Positions 38,428 to 47,209 of a stretch of 64,000 nucleotides of DNA are shown one piece after another; position 1 is the first letter of the stretch; the number at the start of each line of letters is the position of its first letter. The translations under genes and the position numbers were made by a program. Where the stretch lies: positions 1 to 64,000 of the forward strand of contig JANXUD010000026.1 of NCBI GenBank assembly GCA_025352045.1. Direction: 5' to 3'. The notes beneath the pieces are model-generated. The model saw only the letters and a list, made by a program, of their open reading frames with translations. It searched no databases and had not been told where the DNA came from. Source of the DNA: Gammaproteobacteria bacterium (lineage in GTDB: Bacteria > Pseudomonadota > Gammaproteobacteria > Xanthomonadales > Xanthomonadaceae).

Positions 38428-39714
38428 ATGGCTGAGCGCATTGCCGTCCTCGGCGCCGGCCCCATGGGCCTGGCCGTGGCCTTCCAGCTGGCGCGCGACG
38501 GGCACGAGCCGGTGGTGTTCGAGGCCGACGACCGCGTTGGCGGCATGACCGCCGCGTTCGATTTCAACGGGCTCACGATCGAGCGCTACTACCATTTCCA
38601 TTGCATCTCGGACCGCGACTTCCTGGAGATGCTGGACGCGCTCGGCATCGCCGACCGCATGCGCTGGACCGAGACCCGGATGGGCTACTGGTTCCAGGGC
38701 CGGCTGCAGGCCTGGGGCAACCCGGTCGCGCTGCTGCGCTTCAAGGGCCTGTCGCTGGTGGCGAAAGTCCGCTACGGCCTGCATGCCTTCCTGTGCACGC
38801 GGCGCAAGGACTGGCGTCCGCTCGACAAGCTCGAGGCCACCGGCTGGATCCGTCGCTGGGTCGGCGCGGAGGCCTACGAGGTGCTGTGGCGCAGGCTGTT
38901 CGACTACAAGTTCTACGATTTCAAGGACAACCTGTCGGCCGCCTGGATCTGGAGCCGCATCCGCCGGATCGGCACCTCGCGCTACAACCTGTTCCGCGAA
39001 AAGCTCGGCTACCTCGACGGCGGCTCGGATACGCTGTTGCAGGCCCTGCGCGCCGACATCGAGGCGCATGGCGGCGAGATCCGCCTGAAGACGCCGGTCA
39101 CCCGCGTGCGCGTCGAGGACGGCACGGTGCGCGGCGTCGAGACCGGCGCCGGCTTCGAACCCTTTTCCAAGGTGGTCAGCACCGTGCCCCTGCCCTACGT
39201 GGCGCGCCTGGTGCCCGACCTGCCGCCGGACGTGCTCTCCGCCTTCGGCGCGATCCGCAACATCGCGGTGGTGTGCGTGATCGCCAAGCTGCGGCGACAG
39301 GTGACCGAGAACTTCTGGCTCAACACCAACGACCCGGACATGGACATCCCCGGCCTGGTCGAATACACCAACCTGCGCCCGCTCGACCAGCACATCGTCT
39401 ACGTGCCCTTCTACATGCCGGGCGAGCACCCGAAGTTCGCCGAGCCCGACCAGGCGTTCCTGGACAAGGTGCGACGCTACCTGAAGAAGATCAATCCATC
39501 GCTGGTCGATGCCGATTTCATCGACATCCGCGCGAGTCGCTATCGCTTCGCGCAACCGATCTGCCCGCCGGGCTACCTCGAGACGCTGCCACCGGCGGAC
39601 CTGCCCATCGCCGGCCTGTGGGCGGCGGACACCTCGCACTACTATCCCGAGGACCGCGGCATTTCCGAGAGCATCGGCTTCGGCCGCAAGCTCGCGCGCG
39701 ATGTGGTCGCCTGA
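38428..39714 (+). CDS. FAD-dependent amine-oxidase-like oxidoreductase
   Basis: 428 residues. The N-terminal dinucleotide fold GAGPMGLAVAFQLARDG (9-25) and EADDRVGGMTAAF identify the FAD-binding amine oxidase/protoporphyrinogen oxidase clan, to which UDP-galactopyranose mutase also belongs. The end LWAADTSHYYPEDRGISES is the FAD C-terminal motif. A membrane-facing role is plausible but no helix is seen. Last gene of the plus-strand run; a 70-nt convergent gap separates it from the lipoprotein gene. Relatives occur in O-antigen clusters without known reaction. Confidence 0.83.
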   Translation: MAERIAVLGAGPMGLAVAFQLARDGHEPVVFEADDRVGGMTAAFDFNGLTIERYYHFHCISDRDFLEMLDALGIADRMRWTETRMGYWFQGRLQAWGNPVALLRFKGLSLVAKVRYGLHAFLCTRRKDWRPLDKLEATGWIRRWVGAEAYEVLWRRLFDYKFYDFKDNLSAAWIWSRIRRIGTSRYNLFREKLGYLDGGSDTLLQALRADIEAHGGEIRLKTPVTRVRVEDGTVRGVETGAGFEPFSKVVSTVPLPYVARLVPDLPPDVLSAFGAIRNIAVVCVIAKLRRQVTENFWLNTNDPDMDIPGLVEYTNLRPLDQHIVYVPFYMPGEHPKFAEPDQAFLDKVRRYLKKINPSLVDADFIDIRASRYRFAQPICPPGYLETLPPADLPIAGLWAADTSHYYPEDRGISESIGFGRKLARDVVA

Positions 39715-39787
39715 TCGAAACCGACCAGGCACAGTCGCGGGTATGAATCCGTGGCTGGCGCGGACGAGCCGCGCCAGCGGTGACGGC

Positions 39788-40366
39788 TTACTGGACCGAG
39801 ATGACCCGGTTGTGGTCGCAGCCGTACAGGGTGCCGGCCTGCAGGAAGTTGACCGTGACGCGATAGTTGCCCGCCGCGAAGTGGCTCGTGTCCACGTCCT
39901 CGGCGAAGCCGGCGTCACCCTTGTCGACGGCCTTCATCGATTCAGTGACGTCGGGACGCGGCGACCAATGGGCCAGCGGGACGTCCCAACCACTGCTGCG
40001 ATCCTCGGCGATCAGCCGGAGCGAGGCCGGCACGCCGGTCGCGTGCGAGGCTTCCGACAGGAACCAGCCGGTCAGCGTGATGGGGCCACGGGTGACGACC
40101 AGCGGGTCGGCGCCGAAGGCTTGCTTGCCGACGCTCTCGACGTTGCAGCTGCCGAGGGTCTGCGTGCGCGGCTCCGACAGCTCGGCCGAGGTCAGGGCAC
40201 GGGGACCGGCGGCAGGCGCGGGCGCGGGCGGGGCACCGGAGGCTGCGGCGGCCGCATCGGCGGCGGGCGCGCCGTCCGCCGCCGGGGCGGTGGACGGGGT
40301 TTCGGGCTTCGAGCAGGCGCTGGCGAGCAGCGCGAGCGCAGCGAGGATGCTGAGACGCTTCGACAT
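39788..40366 (-). CDS. Small secreted lipoprotein, function unknown
   Basis: 192 residues. The leader MSKRLSILAALALLASAC ends in the lipobox LASAC with Cys18 as the lipidation site, followed by an Ala/Pro-rich linker (about 20-60) and a compact domain with two Cys (GSCNVESVGKQ, TLYGCDHNRVISVQ) and YRVTVNFLQAG. The frame extends 45 codons upstream without a ribosome site. It is the last gene of the minus-strand polysaccharide run and may be independently transcribed. No family recognised. Confidence 0.8.
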   Translation of the reverse strand: MSKRLSILAALALLASACSKPETPSTAPAADGAPAADAAAAASGAPPAPAPAAGPRALTSAELSEPRTQTLGSCNVESVGKQAFGADPLVVTRGPITLTGWFLSEASHATGVPASLRLIAEDRSSGWDVPLAHWSPRPDVTESMKAVDKGDAGFAEDVDTSHFAAGNYRVTVNFLQAGTLYGCDHNRVISVQ

Positions 40367-40461
40367 TGGAATTGACCTTGAGGGACGCGGAATTTGGGCG
40401 CGTATGATGCCACGCGCCCGGCGCGGGCAGCAATTTGCCGCAGTCGCGCGATGGACCCGGT

Positions 40462-41418
40462 TCAGCCTGCAGCGCCGCCCGCGGCCGAGCGTTGCATCCA
40501 CTCGGCGGTGCGGGCCAGCCCCGTCGCCAGGTCGGTTCGCGGGTTCCAGCCCAGCTCGCGGCGGGCGCGCCCGTTGTCCAGGATGTTGATGGGCACGTCG
40601 ATCGCCCGCCCCGGCAGATAGCGCCGGTCCAGCGGTCGACCCAGCAACGCCTCGAGCTGCCCGAGCAGGGCGTTGAGGGTGGTGCCTTCGCCGGAGCTGA
40701 TGTTGAATACGCTTTCCGGCCCCTCGTAACGCAACGCCAGGGCGAAGGCCTCGGCCACGTCGCCGATGTAGATGAAGTCGCGGGCGACGCTTCCGTCGCC
40801 CCAGACCTCGATCGGCAGGCCGGCCAGCGCCCGATGCAGGAACACCCCGACGGCGCCTTGCGCGGTCTCGATCCGCTGCCGCTCGCCATAGGGATTGGCG
40901 ACCCGCAGGATCGTCGTGCGAATGCCGTGCAGGCGCTGGTACATCAGCAGGTACTTCTCGATGGCCAGCTTGACGATCCCGTAGGACACCTCGGGCTCGG
41001 TCGGATGCGCTTCATCCACGGGGACGTACGCCGGCGTCCCGTACACCGTGCCGCCGGAGGAAATGAACACCATCCGCCCCACGCGGGCGGCGCGCATCGC
41101 GTCGAGCAGGTGCAGGGACGCGACCAGGTTGGTCTGCACGTCGTACACGGGGTCGTCGTTGGACCCCTTCGGCAGCGTGGTCGAAACGAGATGGAAGACC
41201 GCGTCGGCGCCGTCCACGGCCGCCGCGACGTCGTGCATGTTCATCAGGTCGCCGGTGGTCCACTCGACTACCTCGCCGGGTCCGAACTGGCGGAAGGGCT
41301 CGACCCGCGGGCGCTCGAACACGCGGATGGCGTGGCCGTCGCGAAGCAGGCGGTCGACGATCGCCGAACCGATGAAGCCGCCACCGCCGAACACCGTGCA
41401 ACGCATGGGCGTGGTCAT
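40462..41418 (-). CDS. NAD-dependent nucleotide-sugar epimerase
   Basis: 318 residues of the GalE/RmlB-like extended SDR type: GGGGFIGSAIVDRLLRDG (11-28), VFISSGGTVYG (117-127), catalytic Tyr146/Lys150 in SYGIVKLAIEKYL, and VARDFIYIGDVAEAFALAL in the substrate half. It is most like UDP-glucose 4-epimerase relatives and could supply UDP-galactose or a uronate to the neighbouring glycosyltransferases. The start (ATG 41418) overlaps the stop of the upstream gene by 4 nt. Confidence 0.9.
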   Translation of the reverse strand: MTTPMRCTVFGGGGFIGSAIVDRLLRDGHAIRVFERPRVEPFRQFGPGEVVEWTTGDLMNMHDVAAAVDGADAVFHLVSTTLPKGSNDDPVYDVQTNLVASLHLLDAMRAARVGRMVFISSGGTVYGTPAYVPVDEAHPTEPEVSYGIVKLAIEKYLLMYQRLHGIRTTILRVANPYGERQRIETAQGAVGVFLHRALAGLPIEVWGDGSVARDFIYIGDVAEAFALALRYEGPESVFNISSGEGTTLNALLGQLEALLGRPLDRRYLPGRAIDVPINILDNGRARRELGWNPRTDLATGLARTAEWMQRSAAGGAAG

Positions 41419-42620
41419 TTCAGGTCCTTCCTTGCCAGTGCGGACGGCCGGCCCTCGGGGCGGCCGTGGTCGAAGTAATGCGCCCACGGGTCCACGTTCG
41501 CCGCAAGCAGGTCGTCGTGCTGCAGCAGGTAGTGGATCGGGTCGAAGAATGCGTGGCTGGGCTCGAGCCGCTGCGCCGCATAGGCGGACAGTGTCTTGAA
41601 CCGGGTCGCTGCGCGCGCCTGCTCGACGCCCTCGCGCGCGAGCACGTCGAGCACGAGGCTGAAGGCTTCCATCAACCTCGCCGGCGCCATGGGCAGCGGG
41701 CCTGCGGCCACGGGTCCGGGATCCGGCAGCAGCAGCAAGGCGCGGATCCGCGCCATGCCATCGCCGGGAATCCCCGCAATGCGCGCGGTGAAGGATTCGG
41801 CGAAGGACGCGAATGCCGCCGCGGCCTGCGCCGACGGCTGGCCAGGCGCGTCGTCGGGCCAGCGCGTGCGCAGTGCGGCCGTCACGGCGGTCGTGACGTG
41901 GGGATCGTGGAAGCGCGCATTGACCATGCGCGCGAGTGCCAGCTCCTCGTCGAGCAGGCCGCGGCACTCGCGCTCATCGGCGACCTCGTCGGCCAGGCGC
42001 GGATCCTCGCCAATCGCTTCCAGCACGCCACGCAGGAGGCCGCTGCGGACGTCGGGTAGCGCGACCGTCTCCATGTCCCAGCCGACAAGGTCGCGGAAGC
42101 GGTCGGCAAAGCTGACGAAATAGTCGTCGAGCCAAGCCAGCCCGTAGTCGCTGTCCAGGCCGTGCCCGACCACCATCTGCGCATGGATCGAATGGGTCCA
42201 GTCGCGCAGCGGGCGCACGAACACGAGCTGCGTCGCCTCCGTCGCGACGTCCGACAGGACGCGGCGCAATACCCGCGCGCTGGCGGGGGCGGCGAAGAAG
42301 AACAACTCGCTCGACAGCAGCAGGTTGCGCTCGGGGCCGGAGCGCTCCCCATCCAGCAGCAGCGCGAGCGCGTGCCGGAGCTGCTCCTCGAGCAGGGACT
42401 CGTCGACCGGCTGCAAAAGCAGTTTCGCAAGCGCATCGGCATTGCCTGGCTGCGCGGTGGCGCCGTCGAAGCCGGCATGGGCTGGGTAGGCGGCGACGCG
42501 CAGCCGGCCCGCGGCGGCCAGTTCGGCCATGCGTGCCTGGGCGATGCCCGACGCCGTCCCAGGCAGGGCCGCGTGCACGAACACACGCCCGAAGACGCGG
42601 CGCTTGGGCGCCCGGCTCAC
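41415..42620 (-). CDS. Sulfotransferase-fold-like protein with a glycan-cluster C-terminal repeat
   Basis: 401 residues from a GTG overlapping the large upstream gene by 4 nt. FVHAALPGTASGIAQAR (14-30) sits where sulfotransferases have a KTGTT-type PAPS loop but lacks the Lys; NLLLSSELFFFAAP and LVFVRPLRDWTHSIHAQM resemble the later blocks, where an Arg and Ser bind the 3' phosphate. The last 50 residues (FFDPIHYLLQHDDLL, WAHYFDHGRPEGRPS) repeat a module found in the neighbouring 1530-residue protein. I read it as a degenerate sulfotransferase-like protein of the same glycan pathway; activity is doubtful. Confidence 0.6.
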   Translation of the reverse strand: MSRAPKRRVFGRVFVHAALPGTASGIAQARMAELAAAGRLRVAAYPAHAGFDGATAQPGNADALAKLLLQPVDESLLEEQLRHALALLLDGERSGPERNLLLSSELFFFAAPASARVLRRVLSDVATEATQLVFVRPLRDWTHSIHAQMVVGHGLDSDYGLAWLDDYFVSFADRFRDLVGWDMETVALPDVRSGLLRGVLEAIGEDPRLADEVADERECRGLLDEELALARMVNARFHDPHVTTAVTAALRTRWPDDAPGQPSAQAAAAFASFAESFTARIAGIPGDGMARIRALLLLPDPGPVAAGPLPMAPARLMEAFSLVLDVLAREGVEQARAATRFKTLSAYAAQRLEPSHAFFDPIHYLLQHDDLLAANVDPWAHYFDHGRPEGRPSALARKDLK

Positions 42621-45600
42621 CGGGTCACGCCGCGCACGCGGGTCAGCGCGATGCGCAGGCCCTGGGATTGCGCGACGAAGGGCAACAGCCGCTCGATCGC
42701 GTGCAGCATCGTGCCGTCGTAGGGCAGCGGCTCGCCCGGGTAGTCGACCCAGTCCAGGCCGAGTTCGACCAGCGGGCGCAGCGCGGACGCGCGTGCCCAG
42801 AACATCGTGCCAACGGGAAACTGGAAGTGTTCCGGGAACCCGGACAGCGGCGGCTGCAATCGCGACGCCAGCGCCTCGGCATCGACCCGGTTCGCGTTCC
42901 AGCCGACCACGTTGGGATCATCCGGGAACACCAGGCCCAGGCGCTCGTCGCGCGCCATCGCCGCATGGATGCGGTCGGCCATCGGCGAGCGTCCGCCAAG
43001 CAGGTTCTCGGCCAGGAACTCGTACCAGGCCCGGGCCAGGCCGGCGTCGCCGACATCGAGCGATTTCTTGCTGTGCATGTGGCCGACCACGTCGTACTGC
43101 CCGACCAGCCTCGGTCCGAAGGCGGTGAGCATCGGGCCGATGTCGCGGCCGCGGTTGGGCACGACCTCGAGCGCGGCGACCTTGCCGCCATAGTCCGCGA
43201 GGATCGCCTCGACCTGGCGCGCCGCGGCCCTGCCCGGCACGCTGACGAACAGGTCGGGACGGACGCGGTTGTCGCCGAGCCGGCGCAGCATGTCGGCGAG
43301 CATGTCGGGATAGAAGACATGCACGTGCAGTGCCGAGCGGAGCTTCCCGGGCGGACCCACGGGTTCGCCCCCGGCTTCAATCACCTCGGTCGTCCATGGC
43401 CCCGGCGGCGAGCCGGCACGCAGGAAATCCACCAGCGGGTCGGCGCCGGGTTGGGTCGTGCCGTGCTGCTCGGCGTAGATCCCGGGGTGGAAGCCGGGCC
43501 AGGGCTTGCGCCGGCCGACGCCGGTGGACCAGGCGCGCAGGTAACGCTCGGCGTTGGATTCCGCGGTGGGTTGGTCGAGCGCGTCCGCGTCGCAGTCGCC
43601 CGTGAAGTCCTGGTCCAGCACGTTTGCCTCGAGCAGGCGTGCCGCGTCGCGGCGCCGCGCGGCGACCTCGTCGCCGGCTTCGGCGGCGATCGCCTCGAGT
43701 CGCGCCACGTACCGGTTCATGTCGAAGCGGTCGATCACGACCTGGCGCGCGCGGGCGCCGATCTTGCTCCGCAGCACGTCGTCACTGGCGAGCGCCGCGA
43801 CCTTCTCGGCCATGTCGGCACTGTCGAGGTAGTCTGCGACGCAGGTCTCCGCGAGGCCTTCCGAGGCTAGCACGTCGGCGATGCCGGTGGTCTTGTCGAA
43901 GCACAGCACAGGCAGGCCGTGCGACATGGCGTCGATCGCCACGTTTGGCAGCGGATCCAGGCGCGAGGTGACCAGCAGCATGTCGGAGGTCTCGTAGGCG
44001 GCATCGATGCTGGCGGTTTCGCCCATGATGGTCACGTAGCGCTCCAGGCCCGAGCGGTGCAGCTGGTCGGCCAGGTACACCGAATAGCCCATGTCGTGCA
44101 CCGGGTCATAGCCCTTGCCGATCCAGACGAAGCGGCAGCGCGCGCCGATCGCCGACGCGCGGACGCGCGCGGCGACCTTGACGAACAGGTCCACGCCCTT
44201 GCGCTGCTGCACGAAGCCGGCGCCCAGGATGACGATCTGGTCGGCGGGCAGGCCGGACGGCCGCAGTGCCGCATGGATGCGGCTGTCCTCGTTCCTGAGC
44301 TTTGCCTCGTCCGTCGCTTCCGCGCGCAGCTCGCAACGTCCCTGCGGGAGGATGTCGAACGCCTTCGCTTCCAGCTCGGGGAATTCGTTGACCGCGTTCT
44401 CCAGGGTGATGCCGGTCGAGAACACCGTGCGCTCGGCCCACAGCACGGCCTCCCGGAACGCGTTGCGCGGGCGCGTGTAGGCCGCGAATTCATGGACCAG
44501 CGACACTGTCGGCACGTTCCGGCGCGCAAAGGGCTCCAGCACGATCCGCGACTCGATGCTGTTGGCGATGACGAAGCGCGCCGGGTAGCGTTCGAGCAGC
44601 TGATCGACGACCAGGCTGGCGCGCAGGCGCGCGCCATGCATCTTCATGGGTCCGGCGAGGACGGCGCTTTCCTGCAGGAACGCCTGTTCCAGCAGGCCTT
44701 CGCCAAGCAGCAGGGACACGACGTTGTAGTTGCGCTGCAAGGCCTGCACCAGGTTCAAGCTGAGCACCGGGGCGCCCGTGCGCGAGGCTTCATGCGAGAC
44801 GACGACGACGGTGTCGCGATCCGCGTCGAATGGCCTGCCGCCGGCCTGCATCGGCAGCCGCGGCCTCGCGCCCTGGCGGCCCTCGGCCTGGCCGTGCGAG
44901 AGGAAATGCTGGTACGGATCAAGCCCGGCCGCGGCGATGTCCGGGTACTGCATCAGGTAGAACGCCGGATCGAACTCCGCATCTTCGGCCGGGACAGTCG
45001 CCGGGGCGACCACGGCGGATGCGATTGCAGTCGCTGGCGGCGGCAACGGCAGGCGTCCCTCGTCCCGGCCGGCCGTGGTGTAGTGCTCGAGCGCGTCCAT
45101 GCCGCTGGCCGCCACGTCCGGATAACGTTGCAGGTACCAGCCGGCGTCGAAGCTGGCCGTCTCGTCGCTGCCACCCTTGCCGGTGATCCATCGGCTGAGT
45201 GTCCGCAAGGGACGCGTCACGCGCCAGGAGTGCGAGGCCAGCAATTCGCGCGTCCGATGCTCCGCGGTCGACCGCGCCAGCGTCATTGCATCCAGTTGCC
45301 GTTGCAACGCGGCCGACTGCAAGGAATGCGCGTCGACCTCCTGGTGCAGGTAGGCGACGTGCTTGTTGCCTTCCTCGATGCGCTGCAGTGCGTCGGCAAG
45401 CGCGTCCTCTCGCGCGGCCAGCCGCTCCGCCAGCGCGTTGCTGGAAGCCTGCAGTTCCTCGATAGCCTCCTGGCGAGCGTCGTTGGCGACCCGAAGCGCG
45501 TCATGAGCGGACTGCAGTTCCTCATGCATGGCTCGCTGGTCGATTGCCGCCTGTCGCGCCGCGGCCTCGCGTGCCCCGGCGGCGGCAAGGTCGGCTCGGT

Positions 45601-47209
45601 GGCCGGCTTGCGCCGACTGCAGCTCGTCGCGCAGTCGCGCCAACCCGGCCCGTGCCACGCGCAGCTCTTCTGCCAGGACCGTTGCGCCTGCATCCCGCGC
45701 CGCGAGATCGGATTGCAGACGCCCGGCAAGCGATGTCGCAGCGGCCACCAGGCCTTGCGCTTCTGCCAGGCGGTGGTCGCGCTCGAGCAGTTGCGCTTCG
45801 AGCCGGTCGGCGCGTTCCGCGTGGGTCGACTTCGCCGCGTCGAAGGCCACGCGCTGCGCCTCGAGCGAGGCAGCCTGCACCTCCAGCGCGCGGGCCAGCC
45901 CGGCGGCATGCTGCTGCGCGGCATCCGCCTGGGCGCGAATCCCGGCAAGCTGCTCCTGCGACGCCTGCCAGTGCGCGTCGCCGGAGCGCAAGGCGCTGGC
46001 GACCGCCTCGCCGTGGCTGTCGAGCGCCCGCGCCAGGGACTCGAGCAGTGGCCGAGTTGCGTCCGGCCGGGCGACGAGTTCGGCGACTTCCGCGCGCCAT
46101 TGCATCAGCTGGTGCACCTGCTGGTGGGCGACCGGGCGCAGCTCGTCGCGCTGCGACTCCACGGCCTGGACCAGGGCCTGCAACAGCGGTCCCGCCTCGC
46201 CAACGCGGCTGGCCAGCTGTTCGTCGACCATGCGCCTTCGCTCGCGTTCCTCGATGCTGGTGCTGAGCAGCTGGTTCGCCGCCAGGACCTCGTGCTCGGC
46301 TTTTTCCAGCTGCTGCGCGATTTCGCGGACGCCGGGGTCGTACAGCGACGCGGCGTCGCGAACTTCGGCTGCGACGCCGGCGACCGCGTCCCAGCCGCGC
46401 ACAGGGTCCGCGTCCATGACCGCCGTGTACAGGCGCTCGACCAGGCGGGGCAGCGGGATGCGGGTATTGACGTCCTTTTCCGAGCGGGCATTGGCGTGCA
46501 ACAGCGCCGGCCGGAGGAACTCGTCGATCGCCGTGGTCGTCTGCTCTCCCCGCACGGGCCAGTCGATGCCCAGCGCCAAGCCGATGCGCGCCGTCTCCGC
46601 GCGCCAATCGTCCAGCAAGTCGTTGAAGCGGCTGATCACGCGCGGCCGGCCGCGCGAGGAGAGCTCGGCGTCGAGCACGTGCTGCGTCCACATCAGCAGG
46701 CTGCGGCCCACGGCGAGGGCGTCGCGGCGCGCCAGCGAGAAGGCGACCTCGGCAGGATGCCGCACCGGCACGATCAGCTTCGGCTGGATCCCTGCCTCCT
46801 CGAGCACCTCGATCCACAGGGGCGCCAGGTGGCACAAGCGTGGCTCCTTGAGCACCGACAGCGGGGCGCCGAGTTCGCGGTCCACGAAGGCGCGCACCTG
46901 TTGCCGCGCGATGTCGGTTTCCGGGCGCTGCAGCCAGTCCGCCGGCAGCTCGCGGATGTCGTCCCAGCGGCGGCCTAGGGCTCCCAGCAGGCCGTCGTTG
47001 ATCTCGATCGCGCGCAGGCTTTCCCAGTGTCCTTCCGGGTTGCTGTGGTTGGAACCGAGCAGGTCGCTTGGCAGCGCCCCGCCGAGCAGGTTGAGGACAC
47101 GCGTGAGGGCGGATGTCCCGCTGCGGTGCATGCCAAGCACCAGGATGCAGGCGCGTGGCGTGGGTGCGCGTGCCGCAGTGGCCCTGGCGCGGGGCGTTCC
47201 GTGGCTCAT
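42617..47209 (-). CDS. Giant sulfotransferase / coiled-coil / GT4 / RgpF-like fusion
   Basis: 1530 residues. Residues 18-250: sulfotransferase domain with GMHRSGTS at 26-33 (PAPS loop) and LIVPVRHPAEVAFSLARRD. About 300-670: long Ala/Glu/Arg-rich coiled coil. Near 686-720 and 741-775: two copies of a module (FDAGWYLQRYPDVAASG, FDPAFYLMQYPDIAAAG) each ending HY/HF...G..EGR. About 790-1190: GT4-like glycosyltransferase (VVVVSHEASRTGAPVLSLNL, TSRLDPLPNVAIDAMSHGLP). A third module near 1240, then 1270-1530 an RgpF/rhamnan-synthesis-F-like domain (NRGRDIGPMLTAF, GHMHSKKSLD). The start overlaps wzt by 4 nt. A chain-capping or length-setting polymerase is a reasonable guess. Confidence 0.85.
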   Translation of the reverse strand: MSHGTPRARATAARAPTPRACILVLGMHRSGTSALTRVLNLLGGALPSDLLGSNHSNPEGHWESLRAIEINDGLLGALGRRWDDIRELPADWLQRPETDIARQQVRAFVDRELGAPLSVLKEPRLCHLAPLWIEVLEEAGIQPKLIVPVRHPAEVAFSLARRDALAVGRSLLMWTQHVLDAELSSRGRPRVISRFNDLLDDWRAETARIGLALGIDWPVRGEQTTTAIDEFLRPALLHANARSEKDVNTRIPLPRLVERLYTAVMDADPVRGWDAVAGVAAEVRDAASLYDPGVREIAQQLEKAEHEVLAANQLLSTSIEERERRRMVDEQLASRVGEAGPLLQALVQAVESQRDELRPVAHQQVHQLMQWRAEVAELVARPDATRPLLESLARALDSHGEAVASALRSGDAHWQASQEQLAGIRAQADAAQQHAAGLARALEVQAASLEAQRVAFDAAKSTHAERADRLEAQLLERDHRLAEAQGLVAAATSLAGRLQSDLAARDAGATVLAEELRVARAGLARLRDELQSAQAGHRADLAAAGAREAAARQAAIDQRAMHEELQSAHDALRVANDARQEAIEELQASSNALAERLAAREDALADALQRIEEGNKHVAYLHQEVDAHSLQSAALQRQLDAMTLARSTAEHRTRELLASHSWRVTRPLRTLSRWITGKGGSDETASFDAGWYLQRYPDVAASGMDALEHYTTAGRDEGRLPLPPPATAIASAVVAPATVPAEDAEFDPAFYLMQYPDIAAAGLDPYQHFLSHGQAEGRQGARPRLPMQAGGRPFDADRDTVVVVSHEASRTGAPVLSLNLVQALQRNYNVVSLLLGEGLLEQAFLQESAVLAGPMKMHGARLRASLVVDQLLERYPARFVIANSIESRIVLEPFARRNVPTVSLVHEFAAYTRPRNAFREAVLWAERTVFSTGITLENAVNEFPELEAKAFDILPQGRCELRAEATDEAKLRNEDSRIHAALRPSGLPADQIVILGAGFVQQRKGVDLFVKVAARVRASAIGARCRFVWIGKGYDPVHDMGYSVYLADQLHRSGLERYVTIMGETASIDAAYETSDMLLVTSRLDPLPNVAIDAMSHGLPVLCFDKTTGIADVLASEGLAETCVADYLDSADMAEKVAALASDDVLRSKIGARARQVVIDRFDMNRYVARLEAIAAEAGDEVAARRRDAARLLEANVLDQDFTGDCDADALDQPTAESNAERYLRAWSTGVGRRKPWPGFHPGIYAEQHGTTQPGADPLVDFLRAGSPPGPWTTEVIEAGGEPVGPPGKLRSALHVHVFYPDMLADMLRRLGDNRVRPDLFVSVPGRAAARQVEAILADYGGKVAALEVVPNRGRDIGPMLTAFGPRLVGQYDVVGHMHSKKSLDVGDAGLARAWYEFLAENLLGGRSPMADRIHAAMARDERLGLVFPDDPNVVGWNANRVDAEALASRLQPPLSGFPEHFQFPVGTMFWARASALRPLVELGLDWVDYPGEPLPYDGTMLHAIERLLPFVAQSQGLRIALTRVRGVTR

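Noticed and set aside
42617..42700. Possible separate RgpF gene at the 3' end of the giant gene
   Set aside because: The frame is continuous without a stop or internal ribosome site, so it is treated as one polypeptide.
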